This document shows, piece after piece, positions 21,038 through 31,928 of a DNA stretch of 64,000 nucleotides. The notes under the pieces are model-generated. The model ran no database searches, had not been told where the DNA came from, and saw only the letters and a list, made by a program, of their open reading frames with translations. Source of the DNA: Azorinus chamasolen (Eukaryota > Mollusca > Bivalvia > Cardiida > Solecurtidae); NCBI GenBank assembly GCA_963576725.1, contig OY755241.1, positions 73,110,999 through 73,174,998 on the forward strand, read 5' to 3'. Every line of letters begins with the position of its first letter. Positions within the stretch are counted from its first letter, which is position 1. A program made the position numbers and the translations under genes.

Positions 21038-21675
21038 AATCTTTTAATCCATAGATATGTCATTTGGTACCATTGCATACAGAGTAGACCTAGATATGTT
21101 TTACTAACTGAATCAGAATCTGATATATATTATTTTGTAATCAAACAAATCAGACGACTTGTACAAGAGGCGTCTGTTGTGAGTCTTCCCTTTTTCAAAC
21201 GCATTAACCCATTCTCTCATACGCTATTTTTAGACCCAACCTCTTCGAATAAAACTACAGTATTTACCAGAAACAAGAAGAATTTAGACTTGTGTAGTTT
21301 TGAAACTAAATAAGATGATAAAAATCTATAATATGTACATAAAATAAATTTACAGCATTTACTAGAAAAAAGGAAAATTTAGAATTGTGTATTTTTGAAA
21401 CTATTTTGATGAATAAAGCATTTGTTCCATAGGAGCAAATACTCTTTTTATCACAATAGTTTCAAAAAATGGCTTTTATAGAGGTGTCAAAATGGGGATT
21501 GGGTTAAAAAGCATATCTATTGAATAAAGGGATATAACAAAAGCCTGATTCCAAGACTGATATTTTGATTTTCAAATACGTATTTAGAGTTTCAAATCCA
21601 TAAACACTTTCAACAATAAATAGCTTTAGTCTGCAAAAATTGTTGTCAGCCTTCAAATGTAAATCTTTCTTTTAT
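21038..21675. mobile_element. degenerate MITE A and B copies
   Basis: 21038-21207 is a worn family A copy ('cagagtagacctagatatg' and 'agaggcgtctgttg' remnants). 21205-21507 is a family B copy whose middle was duplicated: the block with 'atttactagaaa', 'aatttagaattgtgta' and 'ttttgaaact' occurs twice (21262 and 21357). It has a TTAACCCATTCTCTCATACG start and GGGGATTGGGTTAA end. Confidence 0.6.
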
Positions 21676-21795
21676 TATACCCCCGCAATGGTATACTGGA
21701 ATCACACTCTCGGTCAGTTAACAGCTTTTGGATTTGCAATCATGGCTGCCGTACAGGGCTATTCATCACCTTTAGTGAAAGTTCTAGTTTCTTTT
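21676..21795 (+). mobile_element. core-less pearl-like element
   Basis: It joins the pearl-type head (TTATACCCCCGCAATGGTAT, 'actggaatcac') directly to the pearl-type tail ('ttggatttgcaatcatggctgcc', 'attcatcacctttagtgaaagttctagttt'), without microsatellite or core units. The array at 12945 and this copy share both ends, which defines the element's termini. Confidence 0.7.
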
Positions 21796-22225
21796 GATAA
21801 AACATTGTCAGAGTGTCATAGTTTAGATCTTAATGAGATTCTGAGATACTTTACGTTTCATCTGGATCCAAACCGTTTGCAAAATTCATCACAAATTTGG
21901 ACCATAGTGTTGAAAGGATGAAAATGTGAGTTTTTGAGTAAAGTGCAAGTACAAATTCATCTTGCTTTGCTTATTAAGGTAGACCTGAGATCATCATCAT
22001 TAGAAACATTTTACCATGTTTAGGGAGTTTTGAGATCTAACTTTTCATAAGGTTTATGTTGTAAGCTCTGGATCATGTTAGATTTCAAATCAGGTTTGAT
22101 TCAACCGATGATTTATCAGCACATTTTTTCCAAGCTGATCATGTTTTCCAGCTGATCAAATTTAACCCTGTTTTTGATCCAGATTTTACTGTCTCCATAC
22201 TGCTGGATCCAAATTGAAATAACTC
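21796..22225. other. spacer with family D hairpin remnants
   Basis: 'catctggatccaaaccgtttgca' at about 21858 is a half of the family D hairpin. 'agctgatcatgttttccagctgatca' near 22131 is a small direct repeat. No gene is supported. Confidence 0.45.
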
Positions 22226-22532
22226 TTTAACTAATGAATATTTATGCAAAACTCTGCCCATCATGAATATGTATTAGCTCGGTTCTTGTATCAAAACTGT
22301 AGAATATACTGCCATACCAAACAGTACACAATACAGTTCACCCTTTACTCCATGAATATTCATGCAAGAAATTAATGACATCATGAATATGAATAAGAAT
22401 ATTTTTATAACTGTACATCGACACGAAATTTTGATCAAGGAAGAAACTGTAGAATCACATTAATATTATATCATAAGCAAACATAGCAGACCCTGAGTCT
22501 ACTTTGTTTGCAAAGGCATAATTATGGAGTAA
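22226..22532 (+). mobile_element. two MITE family A copies
   Basis: A worn copy at 22226-22335 is followed by 22341-22532, which starts ACCCTTTACTCCATGAATAT, has the left module, a reduced hairpin ('gcagaccctgagtctactttgtttgc') and the end TATGGAGTAAAGGGTTAA. Confidence 0.7.
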
Positions 22533-22533
22533 A

Positions 22534-22900
22534 GGGTTAAAACTCGTCAAATGCGACCACAGAAAGGAGGTCTTATTCTGGGTCTTAACTCAGATGGTTG
22601 CTTAATGCTGGACGTAAGTTATGCAGAAAGCTCCTGTAGGAACTTTTTGCATTGCTGTTGTCCTGCAATAATAAGTAACCAACTGCTTTCAAAGACATTC
22701 AATTATAGTCCCTTATTTCTGTACAGTAAAACCCTCTAATCTGGATGCTAAATTTAGTATAAATATCGGTCTTGGAGACAGGTGGCAGCTTAATGCAGGG
22801 TGAAAGTCATGCAGAAAGCTCCTCTAAGCAGCCACCTGCCTAAAAGTATTGAAATTGTTCTGTACTAGAATTCCGGTTTAGATGGGGTTTACAGTATAAG
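22534..22900 (+). mobile_element. two MITE family C copies
   Basis: 22534-22720 is a diverged copy with hairpin 'gcagaaagctcc-tgta-ggaactttttgc'. 22725-22900 runs from ACAGTAAAACCCTCTAATCT to GATGGGGTTTACAGTA, with hairpin half 'catgcagaaagctcctctaagcagccacctg' showing loss of the second arm. Confidence 0.7.
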
Positions 22901-23194
22901 CAAAAAAGAATTGTTTTAGGATTTAATGATACACAAACCTGTTGATTTTTTCTCAACCAAAGAGTCATGATATTTTGTATTAATTTGTAATTACATATGA
23001 TATTTTGTGTATTTGTACAGTCCTAGTTGTTACATTGATTCAACAGATATTTTGTGTGAAATGTAAACAAGTAGCTGAGAAAAGTGTAGATACCTAGAGA
23101 TTTGAATACTCAGACTTCGGTTGAATGTGACAGATGATGTAAATAAATGGGGATGCTTTGCCCGGTACTGAGCTGCAGATAAGAGTACTGATCT
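22901..23194. other. unassigned spacer
   Basis: AT-rich, with 'catgatattttgtatta' direct repeats near 22967-23005. No gene is supported. Confidence 0.4.
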
Positions 23195-23382
23195 TCATTG
23201 AAACCCCTCTAAACCAGAGGTTAAGATTAGTATCAGAACTAATTTTTCAGACAGTTGGCAGCTTAATGCATAGGAGCTTTCTGCATGACTTTCATCCGGT
23301 ATTCAGTAGCCACCTGTCTACACCAAGACCCAAATTGTTCTTTTATAAAAATTCCGGTTTAGAGGGGTTTGACTGTATTTAA
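23195..23382 (+). mobile_element. MITE family C with one hairpin arm
   Basis: 'gaaacccctctaaaccagagg' start, 'cagacagttggcagcttaatgca', then directly 'taggagctttctgcatgactttcatccgg', 'agtagccacctgtc', and a 'ttccggtttagaggggtttgactgta' end. The left hairpin arm is missing, and the deletion again ends at the TATA centre. Confidence 0.7.
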
Positions 23383-23728
23383 ATCACTTATTTTTCTATC
23401 AAAAGTACCCATGTGTTTCACTTCAGAGAAGTGATTTTATCAATATTGTTGTCCGGGAAATACAGAAAATAATGAAATGTAAAAATTTCGCAATTCACAG
23501 AAGATATAGAAAATAATGAAATGTAAAGACTTCACAATTTTCCTCTGTATCAGCCCAGTGCAGTGTCATGTTTTTTCACATGAATTTGTACCATTTATTG
23601 AATACTGATATTCTGACAAGCCACACATGTACAAAGCAAGTGCTTTTCCATGATGATACTATAAATGGTTATAATTTATAAATGTATTTAGAATTGAGGG
23701 TTTAGAATAAAAGTGTTGCTCTCTTAAG
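23383..23728. other. spacer with short direct repeat
   Basis: 'agaaaataatgaaatgtaaa' occurs twice (23463 and 23508). No gene is supported. Confidence 0.45.
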
Positions 23729-23925
23729 TCATTACCTCATAGGCTAGTTTTAGACCCAACCTCTTTGAATAAATCTATCGAAAAGGCGCATTAACTGGAG
23801 AAAAGGAAATATTTAGAACTTTGTAGTTTTGAAACCATTGTGATAAATAGAGCATTTGCTCCTAAAGAGTAAATGCTCTATTTATCACAATGGTTTCAAA
23901 AAGTGACTTTTACATACTAAATTAG
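23729..23925 (-). mobile_element. MITE family B
   Basis: TTAAGTCATTACCTCATAGG, then 'acccaacctctttgaataaatctatcg', hairpin 'aaatagagcatttgctcc-taaa-gagtaaatgctctattt' and 'aatggtttcaaaaagtgacttttaca'. The right end is lost near 23925. A family A hairpin (23940-24030) follows. Confidence 0.75.
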
Positions 23926-24082
23926 TGCCAAGTGTCCCTTTAAAGTGACATAGGCAAACATTGTAGACCCAGATCAGAGGGTTCCTGGAGAATCCCTCTG
24001 ATCAGGGTCTTCACTGTTTGCTGAACCCATCAATGTCAATGGCTCATTCCAGGAAATAGTTTGTTCGCTGTGCTTCTCCAAC

Positions 24083-24312
24083 ATTAACCCCTTTCCTCCA
24101 TAAATACGCCTTTCTACGCCTCAGTAAAAATAACCTATTGAAACCATTGTGATAAATAGAGCATTTGCTCCTATAGTAGCAAATGCTCTATTTATTACAA
24201 TGGTTTCAAATTACAAAATTCTAAAATTTTACTTTCTCTAGTAAATGCTCCTTTTGGGTAGATTCATTCAAATTGGTTGGCTCTAAAAATAACATATGGA
24301 GGAAAGGGTTAA
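24083..24312 (+). mobile_element. MITE family B, complete, with family A-like terminus
   Basis: Flanking TTAA at 24083 and 24309. It starts AACCCCTTTCCTCCATAAAT with ACGCCTTTCTACGCCTCAGT. This terminal segment is nearly the same as that of the family A copy at 55317, but the inside is the family B hairpin ('atttgctcc-tata-gtagcaaat'). Confidence 0.85.
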
Positions 24313-24636
24313 AAATGAATTCCAAAAGTAAGATCAGAACTGACTTTCCTTAAATAATATGGGAATAAATGTGAATGAGAATTTTGCAGGTACATGTACC
24401 AAGAGCTACAATAGTTTTGCTCTAAACCCTGGAAGTTATAATCAGACATTTTATCATGTTTAACCCTTTGAAAACTGAAAAAAAAACATTCAAAGGGTTA
24501 AAGCATGGACAAGAAATTGTACTAGCTTTTGTAAACCTGTTTTGACATAAATATACGAGTGTGTTTAACAGATTATGCTGGATTGACGTTATAGTTGAGC
24601 AGTTAAAAGTAGAATACTCATTAATGGGGTTACCTG
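24313..24636. other. unassigned spacer with small hairpin
   Basis: 'aaccctttgaa-aactgaaaaaaaaacat-tcaaagggtt' at about 24462-24500 is an 11-bp stem hairpin with TTAA following. It may be a miniature derivative of a TTAA MITE. No gene is supported. Confidence 0.4.
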
Positions 24637-25180
24637 AAGCAGTGGAATCTTCCATAAGTGTGCATCGTTGACAAATGGTGTAACATTAAATAATGGAATA
24701 TTCTATAAATGTGCATCGTTGACAATGGTGTTACATAAAACAATGGAATCTTCCATAAGTGTGCATCTCTGACAATGGTGTTACATAGAGCTTTGGAATC
24801 TTCCATTAGTGTGCATCTTCAATTGTGTTACATGAACGAGTTGATTCTTTCATAAGTGTACATCTTCAGTGGTGTTACATGAAGCAGTGTAATCTTTCAT
24901 AAGTATACAATATATAGTATATACTTTGTCCTATTTGCTGTTACATGAATAAATGCAATATTTATTCATGTTACATGAAGAAATATGTTATTCAACTGTT
25001 ACATGAATTAATCGTGTTATAATATTTAATGTGTAATAGTTATGTGAAGCAGTAATCTGTAATGCTTTTCAATGAAGTCTGTATAATTGCTAACAGGAAG
25101 CAGTAGTCTTTGACATTTGATGAATTAAGTGTAACTGTGTAATCTTCAGTACTTTTACATGAAACAGTATAAATTCCGTT
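24637..25180. repeat. degenerate minisatellite, 50-60-bp unit
   Basis: 'gtggaatcttccataagtgtgcatcgttgacaatggtgttacat' recurs with mutations at about 24640, 24692, 24748, 24803, 24853 and 24890, fading out by 25180 into 'gttacatgaa' words. It is non-coding. Confidence 0.75.
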
Positions 25181-25195
25181 GAACAGAGTACAAGT

Positions 25196-25430
25196 GTAAC
25201 CCTTTATTCCATAAATACACCTTGCTATGCATTTGCAAACAGAGTAGACCCAGATCAGACGGCTCCTATAGGATCCGTATGATCAGGGTCTGCTCTGCTT
25301 GCTTATGAAATAATACAGATATGACTAGTTTCTGCCGTGTCCAAATATTCCTGTGTTCATTATAAAAATTAATTGATATTCATCATACGAGTATTTCTTA
25401 TATGAATATGAACGGAGTAAAGGGATAAGC
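25196..25430 (-). mobile_element. MITE family A
   Basis: AACCCTTTATTCCATAAATA start, hairpin 'gcaaacagagtagacccagatc...cggctcctataggatccg...gatcagggtctgctctg', then 'attaattgatattcatcatacgagtatttcttatatgaata' module and a 'cggagtaaagggataa' end. Confidence 0.75.
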
Positions 25431-25913
25431 AAACGAGATGTGTGTAACCTTTGTGTAAATGTATGTCGACCTTTTATAGGACTTTTACCTTGATCAGTGT
25501 CTATACATACAGGTGTATTGTATCTAGCTTTGTTCCATGGTCTTATTTGTTATTATTATCATTGTCTTTATACATTACTGATATGTACATTGCATCTGAA
25601 TGAAATCATGTAAATGTAATGTCGTCTTGTTGTCTTTTCATAATACCATGTTCATGCTGATTTGACAAGCAAGTATTGTCAATCAATCCATCATCACCCA
25701 CCGGAGACTGCTCATAGCATTTCTATACTGCCGACAAATTTCAAATTGACAAACCTTTAATAAAATTGAGGTCAAGGTCAGGGTAAAGGTATTTAAGAGA
25801 CGTCATTGTAGTATGTGGCACTCTGCCATCTCAAGAGGCATCCGCACAAGAAATTTTGAAAATCTAACTCAAGGGCTTGAGGTTGTATCATCCGGACAAA
25901 TTTCAGACAGTTT
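25431..25913. other. spacer with an unassigned ACCTTGAC-type repeat trace
   Basis: 'aattgaggtcaaggtcagggtaaaggta' at about 25766 is an isolated array-like word on the opposite strand, followed by 'gtagtatgtggcactctgccatctcaag'. No gene is supported. Confidence 0.4.
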
Positions 25914-27720
25914 TTAGCTCACCAGAGCACTTTTGTGCTTAGGGTGAGCTTTTGTGATCACCTGATGTCCGTCTTTCGTCGTCGGGTGTCAACAATTTCA
26001 ACCTTTAAAAATCTTCTCCTCTGAATCTACAGGGTTCTCAGCTTTCATCTTTGGTACATATCATCATCTGCAGGTCCTCTACAAAAGTTGTATAAATTAT
26101 ACCCCTGGGGTCAAAATTGGCCCCGCCCCATGGGTTTTCAGTGTTCAATAGAAACATATAGTGAAAACTTTGAACATCTTCTCCTCTAAAACTAGAAGGA
26201 TCTCGGCTTTCATATTTGGCTTCAACTTCAGGACTTCTACAACAGTTATATTAATTATGCCCCTAGGGTCAAAATTGGTCCCACCCCAGGGATTTCCAGT
26301 TTTTTGGAGCTGACTGCTTAAACAGCCCATGGGATCACTAGTTGTGTATAGGAAAAACTTTAAAAATCTTCTTGTCAGAAACTACATGTCACAGAGCTTA
26401 GATATTTGGTGTATAGATTTGCTTAGCATAACTTTATGAGTTTTATAAGTATCATAGTTCTGGGGTTAAAATTGGCCCTGCCCTGTGTGTATAGACTTCT
26501 TCACATCAGAAACTACAGTCTAAAGGTTTCTCCTTAATATTAGCCTGAGCTGAGACCAGGCAGTGGGAGATCTGATGTAATCACCCTTAGCCTGATCAGT
26601 AGAGTAGAAATTGTGTTTAGACAAATAACACACACTCATTTTAGATTGAGAAAAACTGTGTATAATTCTCAAAATGCAGAAAACTCTTAAAGCTTTTTTT
26701 TCATACTAATGCCCTGCATTAAGCTGCCAGCTATCAATATAGAGTGTATTTGTTGTGAATTTCAGCTTAATTCTTTGCATGCTGGGTAATTTTGTCATCT
26801 GCTAAATTGTTGTCTGCAGTATATTCATAAGTTATCCTAACTAAACACGTTCTTTCTAAGTTTTTTAGAAGTTCAGTCTCATTGACAAACAGTTTGGACA
26901 TCAGATCAGGCCCCACATTATGTGGGGCCTGATCTGGATCCAAACTGTTTGCATAGGTCTTTAGTGGTGGGAGAATCCCACTACACACTTTCTAAGTTTT
27001 TCAGAAATTCAGTCTCATTGACAAACAGTTTGGATAGCAGATAATGTGGGGCCTGATCTGGATCCAAACTGTTTGCATAGGTCATTAGTGGTGGGAGAAT
27101 CCGCCTCCAGCATCCAAAGAATTAATACAAGTTCCAGTGGTCTATGCTCTACCCATTCTTTCACTACATTCTTTTAGCATCATGTTCAGGTCCTCTTCAA
27201 AAGTTATATAAATTGTGTCCCTGTGGCCAAAATTGGCACCGCCCCTGGGGTGTTCAGTTTTCAGTGTTCAGTTTTCAATAGAAACTTTGAAAATCTTCTC
27301 CTCTGATTGTCTGGTGAGCGATGTCAGGGCCATTCTGGCCCTCTTGTCTAGTGAAAGCTTTGAAAATCCTCTGAAATTGATATGTTCTCAGCATTCAATT
27401 TTTCGCACATAGCGCCATGTTTCGGGTCCTCTACAATGGTTTATAAACTATGCCCCAAGGGTGAAAACTGGACCCCAGGGGTGGCCAGTTTTCAGTAGAG
27501 AAATATACTGAACACTTTGTAAATCTTCTCCTCTTTAGCTGAAAAGTTGTCCACTTTTATTCTTGGCACAATGCATCATGTTTCAGGTCCTATACTTATA
27601 CTATGGTTATATAGGTGGCCCCCTAGGGTCAAAATTGACCTCACCCCAGGGTGGCCTGTTTTTGTTTTCTAGCAAAATTATAGCAGCTTGTAGTTTTTGA
27701 GTAAAGATATTCAAGCAGTG
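25914..27720 (+). repeat. palindrome-headed array, 'GCTCACC' type, long
   Basis: The head TTTTTAGCTCACCAGAGCAC, then 'ttttgtgcttagggtgagcttttgtgatcacc', lies at 25914-25962. Body units of about 140-160 bp carry 'atcttctcctctg', 'ggttctcagctttcat', 'tcctctacaaaagtt' and 'gcccctggggtcaaaattgg'. A tail 'gtctggtgagcgatgtcagggccattctggccctcttgt' lies at 27308-27348, which is the inverse of the start of the array at 42468. Family C and D pieces are inserted between 26580 and 27120. Confidence 0.75.
26853..27112. repeat. family D hairpin in a 136-bp tandem duplication
   Basis: The block from 'tttctaagtttttt' at 26853 is repeated from 26989. The first copy holds a hairpin ('acagtttgga...gatcaggccccacat' and 'atgtggggcctgatctggatccaaactgt'). 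In the second copy the left arm of that hairpin is shortened. A collapse of one arm after duplication is the simplest reading. Confidence 0.75.
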
Positions 27721-27858
27721 CTGTTTGCTTGACCTAGTGGCTTTTGCACTTTTAGAATACAGGTAATGATGGGATGTAATTATACTGTGAAGAAAGGAGC
27801 CTGAGATACAAAGACACTGTGGATTATCTGTAGAGACGTAGAGTTAGATTTTTAAACT

Positions 27859-28104
27859 TTTGCTTCATAAAGACGCCTTTCTATGCCTTTGCAGATTGAG
27901 TAGACCCATCTCACTCAATTTATATAGGAGCCGTCTGATCAGGGTCTGTTTTGTTTGTTTGCTGAGTATATGATACAATATACCGGTAGATATGATTATT
28001 ATGATTATGAACACGTGTCCATGGGCTGATTTAAGAAAAATAGTCTACGTAATTTTGGAAACAGTTTGTTTCTCGCATGCATATTCATTGAGAAAAGGGT
28101 TAAC
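27859..28104 (-). mobile_element. MITE family A, worn
   Basis: 'cttcataaagacgcctttctatgcctttgcagattgagtagaccc', 'ggagccgtctgatcagggtctg', then 'tttctcgcatgcatattcattgagaaaagggttaa'. The hairpin's left arm is degraded. Confidence 0.65.
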
Positions 28105-28429
28105 AATGAGGTTAGCCCCTCCCCCAGGAGTTGATTGATTTAAATAGAAACATATTGTAAAATTTCCACTTCAAAAGTTGTACGGATCATGGCTCTATGG
28201 CAGAATTGCCTCCGTGGTGGCCTGTTATTATATAGAAACATTGTGATAATTTACAAATCCTCTCCTCTGTTGGTCTGGTGAGGAATAGTAGGGCTATCAT
28301 GGCTCTCTAGTTTGGTTTATTTGCGATTTTATTAGTCTTTTATGCTTACCAGAGTGGTTGATCTTTTATCTTTTATCACAGTTGTATGATACGTAGCTTT
28401 TAAATTTCATACTAACCGATTGGCCTTAT
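28105..28429. repeat. fragment of the 'GCTCACC' type array
   Basis: 'cctcccccaggagttgat', 'aatagaaacatattgtaaaatt', 'tcctctcctctgttggtctggtgaggaatagtagggctatcatggctctctagt' correspond to the body and tail of the array at 25914. It is degenerate and non-coding. Confidence 0.55.
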
Positions 28430-28895
28430 GCTCAGCATCTGATATCTTTGTCGGAGTCTGAGGACAGGACTAGAGGGTAGGTACTTTGGACTGTCTACAA
28501 GCATCTTATTTGATTGTAGTTTTTGCTAATTTAAGGGAATTAACTCATACTTAAATAAGTTTGGGACTTGTACGAGTTACTTCCCTTTGACCGTCATACT
28601 GTCTTATGAGAACTACTGACATTCTATTTTTTCATTGCAAATTCCATGTAAGTTTTCTGTGATAAGATGGGCTAAGTGCATTTTTCCATAATAAATTATA
28701 TCTTGCTGTTTAATGAAACTATATGTGATATACTATTTATTTAAAATACTTTCTATTTTTACAGGATTCTATTTTGTTTGTTGTTTGTTTGTATTGTTAC
28801 TGATAATCTTGATTATGTCGGACAATAGCTTCAAAGCTAGTGTTTATTTGTTGATGTAAACCGACTATAAATAAAGAGTATCTTATCTTATTAAA
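28430..28895 (+). repeat. 3' end of a CR1-like LINE (probable)
   Basis: The end 'atgtcggacaatagc...gctagtg...ttgatgtaaaccgactataaataaagagtatcttatctta' is a LINE-like 3' terminus with short imperfect repeats. The phrase 'gacttgtacgagttacttccc' precedes it. No RT is retained. Assignment to a LINE is from recollection of molluscan LINE tails and needs a library search. Confidence 0.45.
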
Positions 28896-29084
28896 TACAA
28901 TAAAGCCAGTGTGGGAACAGTGTGTCATTAATAATTTGAGGGCGTAGCGCATTCTTTTACTAGTCTAAACATATATGAAGAAAATATCCTCTTCTCTTAT
29001 TCTGAAAAGAACGTTTTCTTCCCTCTTTCCAACACAACCACCGGGATGTTTTCAGATGCCTAAATGTTTCGCCTCATCTTGTGC

Positions 29085-29600
29085 ACGTATGCCATTATAA
29101 AATCAGCTAATGACTATTTATTTGCTACATGAATGTTCAACAGGGACAAGGCTAACATGATAGGTTGGTAGTGACATTTCTTTGTTTTCATTCTAATTAT
29201 GTTAACGACTTTAGCGCGAAAAACAGAGCGTACTGTAATTTGCAAATAGTGTAGACCCATATCAGAGAGCTCATGGAAGAGCCCTCTTACCATGTTCTGC
29301 ACTGTTTGTTATTCATAATCCTCTAGCAAATTTAAGCCTTTCATATTGAATGGCCTTTATTATTAGTTTAGCATTTCCTCCATGAATATTCATGTAAGAA
29401 ATAATGACATCGTAAATATTAATTAGATTAATTTGTTATAACACATGTACACAGGAAGTTTTGGCCAAAACTGTGCAATCATAGCTATATTATGTCATAA
29501 ACAAACCGTGCAGACCCTGATCAGACGGCTCCTATATAGGAGCCGTCTGATCTGGGTCTACTCTGTTTGCAGCGGCGTATTTATGGAGTAAAGGGTTAAG
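29085..29600 (+). mobile_element. MITE family A copies
   Basis: A fragment lies at 29085-29160, a hairpin at 29240-29310 (centre 'gctcatggaagagc') and a fuller copy at 29368-29600. The fuller copy has a 'catttcctccatgaatattcatgtaagaaataatgacatcg' left module, a hairpin with centre CTCCTATATAGGAG (TATA duplicated) and a TATTTATGGAGTAAAGGGTTAA end. Confidence 0.7.
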
Positions 29601-29649
29601 CTTTAATGGTCCATTCACTTAATATATCTAGTATTGAAATTGTTAATGT

Positions 29650-29852
29650 TGATTCATCTACAGTTGAACCCGTTTTAAGCGGCCATAAAACTAGTTCAAA
29701 GTACGCGTCTGTAAGGCAGGTGATAGATTAATGCAGGTCAAAGGAGCTTTCTGCATTATTTCTGCCTTGCATTAAGCAACCACCTGCTTTTTAAGACTCC
29801 TATTTTCAATAAATGAATGGAAGTTTAGGACAGGCTCTACTGTATTTAACAT
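29650..29852 (+). mobile_element. MITE family C, worn
   Basis: 'acagttgaacccgttttaagcggcc', 'ggcaggtgatagattaatgcaggtcaaaggagctttctgcattatttctgcc', 'attaagcaaccacctgc', and a 'ggacaggctctactgta' end. The left hairpin arm is deleted at the centre. Confidence 0.6.
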
Positions 29853-30082
29853 TAATAATTGCACTATTTCTACATTTCTACTGAAACAACAAGAACAACA
29901 GAAATAAACAAGTATACATACGGGTCACTACGATTACTTTCCCAAGTAAAGATTCCATTGTCTGCTGTTTATGTGCCCTCCTTTTTAAATATAAAGCAAG
30001 GTACCCTGTTTATATGATGATGATCACCGAATGTTTGTATTTCGCTTCGACAAGGCCGGTGTTCAGATATGTGCACGGGTAT

Positions 30083-30190
30083 TAACCCTTTACTACACAG
30101 ATGCGCTTTTAATGTCTTTGCAGGTCAGGCGGCTCCAAAAGGAGGCGTATGATCAGGTTTGTCCTGTTTTCTTATGGAATAATATAGATC
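30083..30190 (+). mobile_element. MITE family A fragment
   Basis: 'aaccctttactacacagatgcgcttttaatgtctttgcaggtcaggcggctcc-aaaa-ggaggcgtatgatcagg' keeps the left end and half of the hairpin. It adjoins the family E copy. Confidence 0.55.
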
Positions 30191-31525
30191 TGGCCCCGCT
30201 TTCACAATCGATCTCAAACTCGACTCATGCTCAACAAGAGTGCCAGTGGACACAATATACGCCCGTCGGGGTCTTGTTCAACATAAACTGGGGTTAACGT
30301 ATTTGCTGAACTCAAATTCTAAGCCCAATTTTGCGACCAAGTTTCAAGGTTGTAAATAGGCATACTTTAACAAAAAACCTTAACCAAAAATTCTAAATTG
30401 AAAAGTGCCATAATTGTGTCTAAATACTTGACAGAGTTGCATTGTATTTACTCTTGCCTACAGATGAAGCTTCTGATGGTGAACAAATGTTTCAAGTTTA
30501 AAAGCTTTATCTGAAAGGGTTATGTAAATAAGTGGACTTTAACCAAAACCTTAACCAAAAATTCCAAGCTAAAAAGCGTCATAATCATGTCAAAATGTTA
30601 GACAGAGTAATGTACTCTTGCCTACAGGTGAAGCTTGTGATGGTGAACAAGTGCTCAAAGTTTAAAAGCTTTATCTCAAGTGAGTGTAAATAAGTGGACT
30701 TTAACCAAAACCTTAACAAAAAATTCTAAGTTAAAAAGGGGCATAATTCGGTCAAAATGCTTGACAGAGTTATGTACTCTTGCCTACAGGTGCAATTTGT
30801 GAAGGTAAACAAGTGTTCCAAGTTTAAAAGCTTTATTTCAAATGGTTATGTAAATAAATGGACTTTAACAAAGCCTTAACCAAAAATTCTAAGTTAAAAA
30901 GGGGCATAATTCAGTCAAAATGCTTGACAGAGTTATTTACTCTTGCCTACAGGTGAAGGTTGTGACGGTGAACAAGTGTTCCAAGTTTCAAAGCTTTATC
31001 TCAAAGTGTTATGTAGATAAGTGGACTTGTTCCACATAAATTGAGGTTAACATTTTTGCTTAACGCAAATGCTAAACGCAAATTCTAAGTCCTATCAAGT
31101 GACCTTGACCTTGGATAAACAAGCCGGGACTTGGCATGCTACTGTAGCATGTCTAGATATACATTATGATTAAATTTGGGAAGGATCCACCAAGCGGAAC
31201 TTGAGTTAGCAAATTCTAAGTCCAATTGTGTGACCTTGACCATGGATTAAAAAAAACCGGGACTTGGCAGGCAACTGTAGAATGTCTAGATAAACATTGT
31301 GTTAAAATTTGAGAAGGATCCACCAAGCGGAACTTGAGTTAGAGATGTTACAGACGGACAGACACACAGACAGCGCCATTCCATAATACGTCCCGTTTTT
31401 TCAAACGGGCGTATAAAAAGTGAGATTTTGCTCAAACTCGGTCTCCTGAGATTATGATTTTCTCATGTCGGCTTTCACTAACAAATCTGAGCAAAGTCTC
31501 ATCTCAATAAATGAGATTTTGCTAA
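30190..31525. mobile_element. MITE family E (CTTTCAC ends) split by a tandem array
   Basis: 'ggccccgctttcacaatcgatctcaaactcgactcatgctcaa' lies left of the array. 'gtgagattttgctcaaactcggtctcctgagatt...ctcatgtcggctttcac' lies right of it. The other copy in the window, 39600-39755, has the same words uninterrupted and ends 'gtgaaagcggggcc'. The array inserted in this element. Confidence 0.6.
30234..31418 (+). repeat. tandem array, about 165-bp unit, GGGCGTAT hairpin tail
   Basis: It begins 'caacaagagtgccagtggacacaatatacgcccg'. Units are marked by 'acagagt' at 30431, 30602, 30764 and 30927, with 'ctcttgcctacaggtgaagcttgtga' and 'aagctttatctcaa'. A second part (31090-31340) has 'gtgaccttgacc' and 'ggatccaccaagcggaacttgagtta'. 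The end is a GACGGACAGAC tract, 'gccattccataatacg' and the hairpin TCCCGTTTTTTCAAACGGGCG. Its design is like that of the other arrays. Confidence 0.75.
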
Positions 31526-31549
31526 AAAAATCTTGAGTCAGCATAGTAG

Positions 31550-31792
31550 TTGTCTCAAATCCAAAATGGCGATAATCAGAAGATTTGTCGTCCGAAGGCA
31601 AAGGAGGGGTCGTCGGTAAATTCGCCGACGATTCGACATATCATCATATGTAGTTGTCCGATGACGAGTTACCGGCTCGGTATAGATTCTCCTATGAATC
31701 TATACTGTTTTTTCTCTGTTGCGAGCCGCTTCATAGTTTCCGAGTGGAAATACGGGAGAGAGAATCAAGCATGAGTTCTACCAACTCAGCCG
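31550..31792 (+). other. possible first exon / promoter-proximal patch
   Basis: This patch is less AT-rich than its surroundings and not visibly repetitive. It contains ATG AGT TCT ACC AAC TCA GCC (31771-31791) followed at once by GTAAGTTG, a good 5' splice site. It could be the first coding exon (MSSTNSA) of an unseen gene, but no downstream exon is recognised. Treat as a weak candidate. Confidence 0.2.
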
Positions 31793-31928
31793 TAAGTTGT
31801 TACTAATGTAATTAAACTTGTATCCAATGTCAAGGTTGAAATCTATTTTGTCGATAAAGTGGTGCAATATTAGTTATACAGATCATTGGCGGGGTATCTG
31901 ACTTTTTGTTTCCTGCTGAGGAAAATCA

